Of a DNA stretch of 64,000 nt, positions 13,081 through 26,911 are shown piece by piece (the first letter of the stretch is position 1; each line of letters begins with the position of its first letter). The stretch is from positions 20,274,001 through 20,338,000 of the forward strand of contig NC_135242.1 of assembly GCF_947623445.1 (NCBI RefSeq). Direction: 5' to 3'. The position numbers and the translations under genes are program-made. This DNA is from Clavelina lepadiformis. Taxonomy: Eukaryota; Chordata; Ascidiacea; Aplousobranchia; Clavelinidae. The notes beneath the pieces are model-generated. The model was given only the letters and a program-made list of their open reading frames with translations, made no database searches and was not told the origin of the DNA.

Positions 13081-16000
13081 TCACCTTGTGATTTCTGCAG
13101 GAACAAATAAGAAGTCAATAGGAATATACTGTTTCAGTTCACCATGATTTTTAACATTCTTGATTTTCTTAAAAACTTTACGACTGCAAAATATTATCAC
13201 CTGTTTAGCTCTTGTTAACTATTATTTAAAGATAATGGTGGTTTCCAAATTTAATCCAGAAACCAGAACAATGCAACCCATAAAATACAACACACATAAA
13301 ATAAAATATTTGAGTTTCTGAGTTGTGACTATGACCTCCAAAACAATGTTAAAAGGACAGTATTACCTTAAAAACATTCTTGCAAAATTAATTTGTGTTT
13401 TCAAGGAAAACGATGATTGCACAATGTAAAACCCTTTGATATTTTTCCTCAGCGTGTGGGGAATAAGCAGGTGATTTTTCTTCAGCCATGCATTGGCAGG
13501 ATAACGAGTTTTTGGAACAGAATTATTAAAGAACACTACAACATATTCTTTACTTTGTACCAAGAGTTCCACGGTTGACAGCAGATATCTAAGTACATAA
13601 AACCATGATTGGTTGTAAAAGCTTCAAAATAAACGTCATACCGTATGCTCTAAATAGCCATAAAAAATTACTAGAGCTACGTATATTAACTTTTAAGACT
13701 TACAAGAATAAGTTATCCATGATCCAGCTGTAATGTCGAATGCTACTGTCTGGCAAATAGCTTCCGAATAGTTCAACAATTGTACATTTTTCTTTGTAGA
13801 AACCTGTAACCCACAAAATACGCACTGTACTAAACACAACTACAGAAAATGTTGTTGACACTAACGCATTAGTAGATAAAGTTAGTATAAAGCTGCCTAT
13901 AATTACGATTATTTGAGTTAATGGGAGTCAGCGTTTTAAATGTATTTTAATATTACTAAAATACAATTGTACCACCTCCGTGAGATACAGCTTTTTTGTA
14001 TGGTTGTATTGAATGCCCGTCAATCTTGTGCTCAATATTATCTATTACAATTGTTTCCCAGTCTATTTCTTCATCAAATCCAGGGGGAGGGTTTAGCTGA
14101 GAAACTGATATCTTGTTTTGAAATTCTTTAGTGAGTTTTGAAGACAATTCTGCTTCTGAAATACGTGTCTCTGTATAACAGGCATTGCATTTATTTACTA
14201 AAATGATAGGAGAACATTTACATAAAAACACTACTAGTTAGTACCATGCTTCTCCTTTGCAACTGAGTCAACTTCCTCAGCCGCTTTTAAGGATATACAT
14301 TCTGCTGCATGTTGTTCTTGATCCACTGACTCATTAAAATCTCCTAATTAGGAGCACATACACCATTTGTTAACTTTTCTAAATTCTTCAGATTTAGAAA
14401 ACCTGACTATCACATTGATGTCAAATAATGTAGGTAATTTATATACAATTACCCCTAGAATCATTTATGGGAGTCTGCACATTCACTTCATCCAGAGCCA
14501 CAGATAAAACTAAAGATGAAGGTGGAGCAATAGAACGTCGTTTTTTCGGAACAGGTTTATCCTCTATTGGATCAGGTAATGAAAGAAGTGCCTCTTCTTT
14601 GTCATCATCATCCCCAATGGATATCAGCACACCAACATCTAAAACAAATCGATTAAAATAGACTTGCTATTTTCACACATGTTTTGTGCTGTTTTACAAA
14701 AACACAATAAAGTTGGTATTAAAATGATTTACTTTTGGGTTTTGTAAAAACGTCTTTATTTTCTATTTCTTCTTCTGAATCAGTCAACAGTTCTATGCTA
14801 CCGATTGTATCATACCGTTTTCTGGGTGATCTATAATATAGGTATATTAAACGTATAACAAATCCTGAAAACTATAAAATACTGTTAACTAAAAAATGTG
14901 TACAACTGGTTGGTTAATATATTCTGCAAAATAAGAAATAAAGAAAATATGAAAATTAAAGAAAAACGCAGCAAAGCCAAACAGTGTGCATGATACTATG
15001 CATCTCACCTTGAAATAGATTCTTTTCGTAAGGAGCTGGTTGTATCCAATCCCATTGACAGTGGTACTTGACAACTTGTGATTATGTTTTCATCTCGTTT
15101 ATCTGTTTCTGAATGAATTTCTTCCAAAATCTCCACAGAGTCAACAAACGTATTTTCCACGTCTTTGAGAGAAAGAGTATCCTCTTGTTTAAGCTTGGCC
15201 GAGCCATCATTGTTTTGTCTATTTGCATCTTGCGAGTATCCAGCTTCGTGCACCTCGGTTAATCCAAGGCCTGAAGCAATATGTGTTCCGTTTTCATCAG
15301 ATATTTTTAACATATCTGAGGTTTCAACTTGAATTGTGTGTGAAATTTCAAAATGAGATACAAAGGCGTTTAATAGATCTGGCTGCTGAGGTTTGCTAAA
15401 AATATCTATTGGTGTGACTTTGTAGTCTGCTTTATACCTTTCATGCGTTTCTTCAATTTTTGAGATATTTCCAACTTCCAATTCAATGATGGAAACGTTT
15501 TTGCTGTCAAAAGTAGGAGACGTCTTCAAATTTTCCTTGTATGTTGCGTTAAAGTCTGGGTCTGACTCTACAGTAGTTAATAGATTCTGGTCATCACAAG
15601 ATGTTCCTGATTCCACTAGACTGTTATTGTCATGTGGAAGCCGTTCATCTATATCCAAGTCCAAATCATACTCATTACTTGTAGATGAGTCTGATGATTC
15701 AACTGAGGTGCTAGCTTTAACATCAAACTCTGTATCCACAGGATGAGAACCTTTACAGACATGGTTTTTGACTTCTGCATCGTTAAAATTGTGTTTGCTT
15801 GAATCTCGGAACTTTTCGGCATCAATTTTAATTGGTTCACAACCTTTTGATGGAACAGTTGTAATGACATCATGGTCATGAAGCTCAAGTTCATCATTGT
15901 TTGAGTCTATGACTTGGTGGTCACCAGATTTGTTTGAAGATGGTAAAACGGGTGTTTCAAGATCACCCCCAAGTTCATTTAACCGGCTTGCTAGCATGGT

Positions 16001-19000
16001 ACTTTCTTTATTCTCATTCTTACCTTCCTTGTTTGACTCTAGAATTTGTGGAAAAAAAGTTGCTTTATCTTCTTTAGGTTCTTGCTTTGTATCTTGCAAA
16101 ATATTGTCAGAAAAAAATGCAACACTGCTTTTGTCTGGTTGTATGTCAAGTAACTGACAATACTGCGTCGAATTTCTAGCTGAATTGGTTTGTGCATCAA
16201 TGTTCACTTCATTAGGAATTTGTATGACATTATCAGTAGTAGAAACTGATTCATCATGAGGTGTAAAATCATTATTGGGCAAATAAAATTCGGCACTATT
16301 TTCCTCTGTTGTTTTGTTACCAATCCTTGTTTCATTTTGATCATACAAACATTTGTCTTGAGTACTTTCTCCAACAGTTTTAAGTGGCGGTGATTCAACG
16401 TGCAAAACAGAATTTAAATCACACTTTTCAAACTCAGTTGTTGCTTTAGACTTTGGATATGTTTTTTCTGAAACAGTGGAACAAACTGAATTATTCGTCT
16501 GTTCTTCCAGTAGTTTTTCTTGGCCTAATGGAGCAACAGTAACAGAATTTTCATTTTGAATTGAATATTCTAAAGATCTACTTCTGTTTTCCTGAACAAT
16601 GGAACTAAAACCTGGAGCTACATCTTCATTAAAATATTCTTTTTCTTCATGTTCTTTGTTATCATCATTGTCAGCAGAATCCTCGCTGTCATCTAAATCT
16701 TCCCCGGGCTCTGGCAGCTCCAAAATCATTGGCAAAACATCAACTTTAGGGTTAACTTGTTGTATGTCTTCCCAATCTTCTTCAAATGTGACGAACGTTT
16801 CCTCACCGTTAACTCCTTGGAAAGGCAGAACATTAGACAAAGGTACTTCAAATGCAGGAAGCAAATTTTTTGTTATCATTGCATTTTCATCAAGCTCTTC
16901 TCTGGTAGGTTTGCTCTCAACCTGATCATCTTCATCATCATATAAATAAACAGTACTCGGAATGGAAGTAGCTGTAGTGATGAGGCTCAACTTTTGCTTG
17001 GACCGGCCGATAGAAGCAATGATACTGTCAGCTAATTTCTTCCTTGTCTGCACAGTTGGGTTTGGTGCTTCTGTGCTGAATGGATTATCATCAAACTCAA
17101 GTGAAACTTGGCTTATGTTATCAAAAACTTTAGGTTCCGTTGCATCATCATCAGTCTGTTGGCTCTCAACATCAGATACAATCATGTGATCAGATTGAAA
17201 CACACTTCCATCATCACTCTCAGAAATCATATCAATGCTAGAAGAATTATCTCCAACACTTTCAACATGCTGTTGTTTGGGAGACCCAGAGAAAATGCCA
17301 ACTGGAGATTCAGGAAAATCAAATGAGCTATCAGAGTATTCTAGTGGGTCAATTGAATCTTTTTCACTTATGGCAGGGTTACTTTGTTGTTCATCATCAT
17401 TTCCAAGATCTGCGCACTTATCCACATCAGCACAATCAGCGGGTATAGTAGTTGAGATTTTATCTGGTTCCACAATGGATTCTACGATCGTTTCTGGTGT
17501 GATATTTTCACTAATTTTCATAGATTCTTCTTGCTCAACACTTGGTTCATGTGACAATGGTACATCGATTATTATAGTGGGCACAGTACTGGTTTGTTGT
17601 ATTTGCTCAATATTTATGTCTTTTTCCAAAACGATATCACCCATGGAATTGAAAAAACCTTCTTCTAAAGAGCTATTATTGAAAGGTACACTATTTGTTA
17701 ATGAAACACTTTGTAATTCTGTTCTAGTGTCAGAGGCAAGGCCAGCAAAGTTAGAGCTAATATATTCAAGAGAAACAGTACCAGTGATACCTACCAAGCT
17801 TGCGTCATTGGTGTTATAGTCTGTCTGCTCATGAATGAAGCTACCAGGCCGCATAATCTCATCAATTGTTTTTGCTGTTGCTGCCATGTCAGCATCAAAT
17901 GCTTCCACAATTTTGTCATTAGTGTTCACTGCGGTTTCAACAAAATTGTCATCAAAATGCATTTCATGACCATTTTCTTGGGCAACTAAAACAGCAGCAT
18001 CAGTTTCATTTGTTTTGGTAAGAGTATCTTTTGGCCCAGCATGTGTCTCCTGGTTGTCTAAGACATTTACATCCTCACATGGTAAAATTATATTTTTATT
18101 TTCAAGGGGTGTAAGAAAGAAAACATCTTCTTTGGAATCATATTTCCTTGCTGAGTCAGTGGTATGATTTGATTGGTCAGATCCCGCTCCTTCATCATGT
18201 ATTTCATTTGTTTTGAATGGATCAAAATTGTCATCCAGCTGATCCAACTTATCAGATGTTTGTTGAGCAGGGATATCACCCAACCCTTTTTCTTTTATGC
18301 TGTTTGAAGTATTTTTCTCCTTTCTTTTGTCATTATTATCAAGCAAATCACCGTCTGCAGATTTTTCTGGAAGGTGTTTAGGCATAAGTTTCTGCACATT
18401 ATTGCCTTTTCTATCACTGCTAGGTTTTGCAATATCATTTGTTTCGTCACATTGCTGAATGCCAAATACGTCACCCAATACATCTTCTGCTCGTATCTGT
18501 TTATAAGAAGATACATCAAAACCAGTTTTACTACTTTGCATGGCTACGGTACCCTGATCAGTATCAGTGTTTGTGTGGAGAGATACATTACTAATAAACG
18601 AAGCAGACCAATCTGTGAGATTCTCTTGCAAATTTTCTTCCATGTTTTCATAGGGCAGAACAACTTTGTCACCTGATGTGACCGGCACTTTATCAAATAT
18701 GTCCAGAAAATCTCCATTACCAACTTGCCCCGTATCACACTCCAACACCTGGATAAAAGATTTCTCATCTGTATCCACGAAAGGTTTATCATGTTTATTT
18801 TTCGTGCTCACATCCTGTCCAAGTTGAAAAAACATGTCATTTGTCACCAGAAGATCTGCTGTGTTATCGTTGTAGACAATTTCTCTGACAGGTTGACCAT
18901 TATAACTGTTATCACGAAATCCCTCGCCGCTTTGTGTTGTTAAAGGTGTCAAGACTGAAGTAGCAGCTGACTTTGCAAAAGTATTATCGTTTGTTTTTCC

Positions 19001-22000
19001 ACTCCCAGTAGTACTTTCCTCGTTGGCAAAAGATTCTACTACTATTGTTTCCGTATGTATTACAGAGGCATCAGTGGTTTCAATTTCTGTCACTTGATCA
19101 ACTTCATGTTTTTCCATAAAATTATTGGTTTCTTTTTTAACATCTTTGGAAATTTCTGTATCACTTACAAGATTATCATTAAATGGAGGAGAAGATATGC
19201 TAGTGTTTTGCTTGTTTCCATCAACGAACATATGTAGTAAAGTAAAGTCATTTTCAAAACCTAGCTTACCATCATTTTCAAGCATAGCTTCATCAGTGGT
19301 TGGTGAATCATCAATCGCAGTTAATTTCTGTTCCAGTTTTACGGAATCAGTTTCATGACCAAAGCTATTATCTCTGAAATGACCTACTCTATCAACAGGT
19401 AACATGGTGACACCCTCTTCGGATACTCCAGACATGTTAGAGGTCATTGCAAAATCTATGACATGATCTTCTAACTCAAGATAGCATTCATTATGATTAG
19501 TTTTTGACAAAATGCCAGTCATAGGATCTTCATATTCTAAGTCATCACCCTCTGCCTCATCTGAACTTTTTCCGATCACACTCTGTGAAAACACTAATGA
19601 CACACCATCGTCAGTCTCAGCAGACGAGCCATGTTTTTCCTCGCTAGCAGCTGTTTTGAGTTTCTGTTTAGTCATTTGTCTTCTTCTCGGTGGTGCTAAT
19701 GGCAAGTTTGTGGAGTCTTGTTTTTCATCAGTTGTTTCTGCGATACAGTTTAATGCAGACTGAGTTTCATCTTCTGTTGCAGTTGGATCAGTAGCTTCCA
19801 AGATGTCTTCAGGGCAAGTAACATAATTTTCGGTATCCATATTCTGTACTGATAGGGTACATTCAATATGGCACTCTTCCACAAAAGTAGACTTTTCTTC
19901 ATCTTTTGCGATTGCTTTACTTTGCTCTAGTTTTGTGATCTCAACATCAACAGGAACATCAGGATTTCTTTGGACATTCTTTTTTTTTCGTGGTGGTTTC
20001 ATTGGTATTTCAACAGAAGCCGATACTGCACTATGATCAACTTTTAGGCCAGTCACACAATTGCTTTCACTTTCAATATGTTTTTCTGCTTCTGTTGAAT
20101 TTGTGCTATTTTTACTGAGCTCTTCTGTGGAAATGTGGATAATATTAGTCGTTTCACTATTCTGAGCATTTTGATCTTGAACGACCTCTGTTATGTCAAC
20201 ACTTGTGGAATTGGTAGAAAAATCTTTAGATGGGACAGGTTTTTCTTCGGAAACATCTGGTACAATTTCTTCAATGCCCCCAGGCATTTGTTCTGACATG
20301 TTAGCATTCATGAGATCTGTAAAATTGACATTTGGCTCTTTTGTACTATTACTTGCCTTGACGTTCATGTCATTATTTTCTGCTACTTCAGTTTCGTGGC
20401 ATAATTTCTCGGCACAAGATCCCATTTTATTTTCCTCCTTGTCTGAACTTATTTCAAGAATATTACTAACGTTGCCATCTGAATGGTATTCTGAGTCCAC
20501 CTTACCATCAACCAATTCAGAACTTGTATCAAATAGTTTATTTACTTTGACAACAGTGTCATAAGATGTAAATAAATCTTGCTTAGATCTACTGTATTCT
20601 TGTCCCTTGTCATTTGTTTTATTTGCATAACCTTCCATGGGCTGGGAGTGTTTCAAATCGAATGTATCTCTTTCTTCGAAGCTTATTTGATCCATTTTAT
20701 CAGCTGCATGTGTTGTGTCACATGTGGCACTCTTAGGTGTGGCAGTAACTGATTCAATTCCCATGACATTGGAAGTGTTTACCAATGTTAACAAAGGTAA
20801 ATTTGTTTGCTCAGTACAAATGCTGCCATTTTGTAATTTCTCTTCCCTCTCTGTTGGTTGATGATTAACAACAAGGTTGATGGTGTTGACAGACGGCTCT
20901 GCACACATTGGTGACATCACCGCTTGGTTCACTGGATTAGCTGAAGCAAACATATCTGATGTGTGGTTACCAGATTGCATGTTGCTGACAAATTTGCTTT
21001 CTAAGTTCTTTGCGTTAAACGGTATGATATAATCATCATGTTCTTTGTTTTCTCTCTCGAGACTTGTTGCACTTGATGGTAAAGTAGCAAGGTCGCTCTC
21101 CGATATAATAACAAAATCATCCAAAGAATTACTTTCAGAACCACTTGCGATTATACTTGCATGCACTTTCATGCTCTTGTCTTCCAACAATACATTATTA
21201 CTACCTGCAGCATTACCAAAGTGTTCGGGATTGGCAATGCCCTGAAAACCCCCTTCTTCGGCAATAGTATTGCTAGAAATGGTGTAATTAAAAATCACAT
21301 TATCATCTTGTAAAAGGGATTCAGTTCCTTCTTCCAGCAAATCAAGTTCAAGTGAAGATGTTGCAATTTCATTTGCAGTAAGATTTAAACCCTGATCACA
21401 GCTAATTATCAACCCTGCTGATGTACTTCCATTATCTGCTTTTTCTGAAATATTAGGTGGCATGTCCATTTTATTCAAGACCTTTGCTTGGAAATCTACT
21501 ATGGAATAATCAAAGCTTGTTGTTTTACCTTGTACATCAGTTTCCAAGCATATTTCTTCCTGTTTGTCAAAGGCAAGCGTTTCAGTGTTTTGCAGGATGT
21601 CTTCAGCATGTCCGTGACAAAGCTTCAATTCAAAAGGTGATGTGCTACCATCCAACAACATAGGCTGTTGTTTATCGGTATCCATATTGTTGGTTATGAC
21701 AGGAATATTTGTGTTAGTAATAATGTCTTCATTATTAACGACAAAGAGTTCATCTGAGTTTTTATCTCCATTCAGCTCTGTTGTGGTTTCAGTTAAATTC
21801 TCCACAGCGACACTTGTGCCTTGAGTTTCAAACATTCTATTGCTACCCAACAGACCAAGAGAAATATCTTGTTTGGTCTCATCACACCCATCTTTGTCTT
21901 CCCCATTTAATGGAGCAATATTAACAGTTGTCCAATCAATATCAGTTAAACCACTGAGTAATAAACTTGAAGTGTCAACAGTTGGATTTATATTGTTCTG

Positions 22001-25000
22001 GTTCAACACCATATTTGAAGAAGATATGGATTCTTCGATAAAACCATTTCCAAATATATCCAACAGCGTTTCATTACTACTTGATGAGGCTTGGTGAAAC
22101 AAAGAATTACTTTCTGGTGAAGTTTCAGTCAATAAATTAGCTCGGTTTGAATCAAATACATCCAAAAGATTAAAATCCTGCTGACTTGGTGGAGTTGTCA
22201 CTGTTGCTACTGATTCCATTTTTACAGTAGCCGTGGAAAAAGCATCAAAAATCAAACTTGTATTGTCTTTAGTCTCATTAGCTATGTCTGGCTCTATGAG
22301 TGAGGTTTTCGGCATAGATTCAGCTTCAGTGCCTGCTGATAGTGAGTTAAAATTTTTAAAAATGTCATCTATGCTCAAATCAGCTTTTGGTATGTCACTG
22401 ATATTGTCTGACTCACAAGTTACGGTTATGTCCGAAAGACTTGTCAATTGTTGACTTTTACCAGATTCAAAAGCATTGGTTTGCACGGTTTCAACACTGT
22501 CCATATTCTCAGAAAATACGTCACTCGTGTGGTCCTTTGTTCCTCCCAATGCTTTATTTTCAGCATTTTGTAGTTCTCCTGTCTTCTCAATCAAGTCGCT
22601 GCTTGTTTTGTTAGTACTTATTACAGTGTCTAACGCAGAATGGAAAGAACCACTACTCCAAAATGGCAAATGTATTTCATGAGTAGTCTGAGAGCTTTCA
22701 AGTGCGTTCTTAACACCATCATCATCTATCGGTGATGCCATAGTCATAAAATAACCTACTCCGGTTTAGTTACAAGCTACATGCTAAGTGTACTTGCACA
22801 AAACTTTATTACGAGAAAATAGAAGCAAAAATATTCCTCAAGTTTGCTATAAAAGCAACATATAACACAATAACAAAGCTGTTTTATAAAAAATGTCTAT
22901 ATATAACCGTGGTCATTCCTTAGCTTAAATATAACACAAATACTAATTAAAAATTAATTTAACATATGGTCCAGAATGCAAGAACACTCCACTCAATTCT
23001 GAGACATTTTTAAAATGTATCATTGACTAACTAGTGTGTGATATATGTGCTACACAAAATCAAAAGACTGCAGAATTGCATAAAGCACAAAGTTTGTTTA
23101 GTCAGGTAACAAAAAAGTTCTGCCAACAAACATTTGACAGAGACCATATTTGCTAAACTGTAACTATTTTAAGGTTACACAAACACGCTAATCACTACTA
23201 ATATAACAAAGACCTTCTTTTCAATAACTAAGCTACCAGAAACGTGTGTCATGATCAAGCACTTAAATTACTTGATCTTTGCTGCAAAACTTCATTTATC
23301 AAGGGTAGAACTTGCTTTCTGGTATTCTTGCAATTGTACATTCTGTTAAAACACAACATAGAAATGTGTTGAAGATTTTCCTTGATAACTACATTAAAAA
23401 CATCATAATTTTACTGAAAATGTAACACGAGGAAGAAGAATAAAGATAGAATTATACTAAATCCTTAGTAAAAAATTACCACTGAACAAATACAGAAAGT
23501 TAGCCTTAATTTACCTTAAAAATTTTACATCACTCCTTGCATGATCCTCGTCAGAAGTTTTTACAAGTAATAGATCAGAAACAATTAATTTTTCTATAAT
23601 CTAAAAAGTGAATAAACGTTTGCACGAATACTGGTTTAAATACAAAATGTGCTTTACAACTGACACAGTGACAAAGAGACATATTTTGCTGCATGAATTG
23701 CAACAAGTGACAACTAAAAATAGATCGAAATACAGTAGAATAAGCATCAATTATATTAAAACTATTTTGACAAGATTTCAACAATGTTAATCCTTTTTAA
23801 TCTTAATATATGTTAATCTCTATGGCTTTATGTTGGTTGTTGTCTTGCTGAATACTTATTTGTTATGCCTTGCAGAATAATCTCTGGTAATCAAAACAGT
23901 TTATCTATGTAATCTTATTTCATTACAAACCTTTTCTCTCACTTCATCATCTTCACAGTATAAAGCAATCGGTTTGAACTGGTTTATGACTGGTGCTAAT
24001 GCAACCCAAGCGAGCAAGTTATGAGTTGCACAGTAGTTTCGAATAACATCAATGGAGTCTTCTCGTGCAAAGAATTCCCTTACATCAAGATGTAGTGTTG
24101 ACATCATAATGGTTTCTAGTGAATTTTCAATCCACTTTGGATCCTGAAGGAAATAAAAAAAAAACTTTTATTCGGGCAAGGATCATGCATTCTGATAAAA
24201 CAAAATTGCAAAGTTTGTTTCATTACCTTAAGAATAATTTCTTCAGTTGTCAAGCCACTGACAGAAAATTTAGCATCTGCCACACTTCTGAACAAGAGAT
24301 TTAATTCATCTTTGGTCCTTTTTCCACTTAATTGCTTGACTACAGCTTCATCTCTTGGGGTTGACTTTCCAACATCGACAGAAAGATTACTTGTATCAAT
24401 GAGTATAGTTGCTGCACGAAAATGTAGCAAAGAAACCATATACCTTTTAGAGTTTCTTGCAGCATATATCCAATGTATATGAAACATTTTACAAAACTGA
24501 GAAACACTAACGGGAGATAATGTTAACGCGTTTGCTCTAATCAACATCTAATTAAAGGTCGAGACTGAAATCGATAAATAAAGCAATACCTAATAATAGT
24601 GTCTCAACAACACTTGGGACGGAAAAAGCTTTATTTTTCAGCATTTCCTCAGCTACTAATGTAGAACACGAGCCTACAAGAGAAATATTACACTTTATTC
24701 TAGAAGGCAATTCGATCAGTTGTGGTCTGTGGTCAATAATTTCTTTTACATATGTTTGAAGATATTCAATGGACCTATAGGAAAAAACAGCAATAAACTG
24801 TATAATAATTTATAGTTTATACTACTGTGTATATAGATCTCTATAGTCTACACTATACAAAGATTCAACAAAATATTTCACCTAACATTAAACATGATCC
24901 AAATTTTTCTTCAGTCTTTAAAAAAACCTTTTACTCTATTACTGCTGTTTAAATCTTGCAATATTTTAAATAATTTACTAACTAACTTCAGTAAAACATG

Positions 25001-26203
25001 GTGATCCACTAAAGTCAAATGAAAAAATCCTTTGCCAACATTTGACAATTCTCTGACATTTGCTTCATCAATACAAATAATATTTCTCGAGTCAATATTA
25101 AGATGATCTAGTAAATACGCAATCTCGGTTCGAGTTCGAAACTGCTTGCGCTCTATATTCACAACTGGTACATAAACTTCATTGCCATTTTTCATCTACA
25201 ACATGCAAATAAATAATTTTTGTTTTAATAAGGAAAACAAACAGTTACATTTTAGTGATAAGTTACCTGATTTGAAATAAACTTGATAAAACACATTCCA
25301 CGTATTCTACAATCTTCAACATGTAATTTAGAAACATTGCAAGATAGTAAAAAGTTAGTTGCTTTTGACCTTAAACCCATATTATTTAAGTCATAAAAAA
25401 TTCAGCATTTCATTAATATTTAATGTAAATAAGGAAGCAAAAGAAAATTACATACTTGTGACCTAAACCAGGCAAGTACAATAGCAGACACGCAAGAGTC
25501 AAGATCACATGAATTGTTACCAAGTACCATGTGGAGGATTGTGCTCTGAGAAATCTGCAGGTGCAAATAAATAAAAAACACTTTCACAGACCTGTATATT
25601 CACAAAAACAAATATATCTTGCATGTATTGCTATGATCATCGCCGCATTATATTCCAAATGCGCTGGAAGTGTATTCAATATGTATGATATCAGTACAAT
25701 ATCCCGTATGGAAAGAAGTGTTGGATATCCAGTGCACAACCTACTTATTTGGTGCACAACGTAGCTATCTGATGCACAAAATGGGTCAAAAAAGTTACTT
25801 TGTATAAGTTAAGTAATTCCCAAATATCTGGCGCACACTCGCACATACCGGTGAACATTTTTCGTTGCCTACTGGTGCACACCAGTGTGAAATTTACGCT
25901 GTCCGGTGAAAAAAAACTTCCATACATCCATTCCATACTGGTGTAACATTATCATGTTTTTACCAAAACACATTACAAACCACTACAAAAACAATTGCAG
26001 CTCAACTCTGCAACATGTATGCTGTTTGATTGTCTTTTTTTATATATAAGCTATTGCCTCCACATATTGTATGTTGCATATTTTGTACATAACCTATAGT
26101 AGGCTACCTTACAGATGGTTTAGCTGTGTGCTGATGTACTTACTTTGAAAGAACTTAAAAATTCCCCACATGATCGTTTCGCATTTGAAAGAAACGAATT
26201 CAT
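13081..26203 (-). CDS. PRUNE2: PRUNE2/BMCC1-type protein: DHH phosphoesterase domain, giant acidic region, BCH domain
   Basis: Sixteen minus-strand exons: 26144-26203, 25456-25554, 24987-25195, 24590-24774, 24227-24411, 23931-24143, 23515-23600, 23272-23342, 15009-22725, 14733-14830, 14453-14638, 14245-14343, 13976-14170, 13704-13803, 13367-13588, 13081-13183. All phases agree, giving about 3275 residues (human PRUNE2 about 3088). Residues 1-369 match prune proteins: CDLDS at 36-40, an acidic Asp at 96, DHH at 117-119 and Asp190 (motif ILIDTSN), then DHHA2-like sequence. Exon 9 (7.7 kb) encodes about 2570 acidic, Ser/Thr/Asp/Glu-rich residues. The C-terminus from PYKKAVSHGG to EITR is a CRAL-TRIO-like BCH domain as in BNIP2 and caytaxin. 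Less certain: the exon 8/9 junction (weak acceptor at 22726) and whether a further 3' exon follows 13081. The likely role is a scaffold with a possible phosphoesterase or polyphosphatase activity. Confidence 0.88.
15009..22725 (-). other. giant internal exon of the PRUNE2-type gene
   Basis: One uninterrupted frame of about 7.7 kb coding for an acidic, low-complexity, probably disordered linker. Visible short motifs are tryptophan in acidic settings, DIDWTTV (W codon 21932-21934) and EEDWEDI (16772-16774), and two Pro-basic motifs, KPPRKKK (near 19990) and APPRRR (near 19690). A third Trp motif, EIDWETI, lies in exon 13 (14058-14060). The frame also has its own ATG at 22745-22747 just upstream of the proposed acceptor, so an alternative first exon producing a protein without the DHH domain is possible. 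Confidence 0.8.
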
Positions 26204-26911
26204 TAAAAACTGTTATCATGGGACGTCGGGAATCATCAGCACTTTGACATTTACAAGCCACAAGATGTACAAGATAAGCAATAATTGAAAAGTTCTGAAT
26301 AGGGTATGCTTTTTGGTTATTTAGTTAGGTGGTTTCCCTTAATAGATTCATGTTAATGTCGGTAAAAAGTTTAGTTTCAACCAAAAGACATTTCAAATTG
26401 AAACTTAAAGGTGAATGTTGGCAAAACGAATAATGTCAAAAAGTAACCTATGGTTGTCAAGAAATTTTAGAAGTTGTGTTATTTTTGTTGGAAACACATT
26501 AAAATGATATATTCAAAACTGGGAAATCGCAATTTTTAAAAGTATTTTATTTTTCGCAAGTATATCTCATGATGTAATTATTAAAATATTAAATTAAATT
26601 AAACCATGTTTTGAAAAAATACTTTATTAATTACAGCAATTTGTTACTGTTTAACTTGCTGTGTAAAATCGCTCAAGCGATGCTGGAAGATTTTAATATT
26701 ATTTATTAATTTATTTATTAATATTTTTAAGATTGAACCTTTGTGAAAATGCTTTCTTCACACGTCACCAATCCTGCTGTGGTTTTCTTCCTCTACAAAT
26801 CTTGTAAATTGATATCGAGTTTGTTACTGGTCGATTGCTTAGCTTGGTAAAAGAAAATCCCTGTAGTTGCATTAAGTCGTTTGTCTACATTTTATTCCGT
26901 AACTTTTCGTC
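26204..26911. promoter_or_regulatory. shared upstream region of PRUNE2 (-) and SSR3 (+)
   Basis: A 708-bp AT-rich spacer separates two diverging start codons. No convincing TATA box or named factor site was identified. It must contain the start sites of both genes unless distal non-coding exons exist. Confidence 0.5.

Noticed and set aside
15486-22682. Many open frames on the + strand and in other minus frames opposite the PRUNE2 giant exon
   Set aside because: They are by-products of the biased codon composition of the 7.7-kb exon. None has recognisable similarity or its own splice signals.
25640-25960. MITE-like segment in PRUNE2 intron 2 with repeated GTGCACAAC words
   Set aside because: Ends could not be paired and no target duplication was found, so it was not called as an element.
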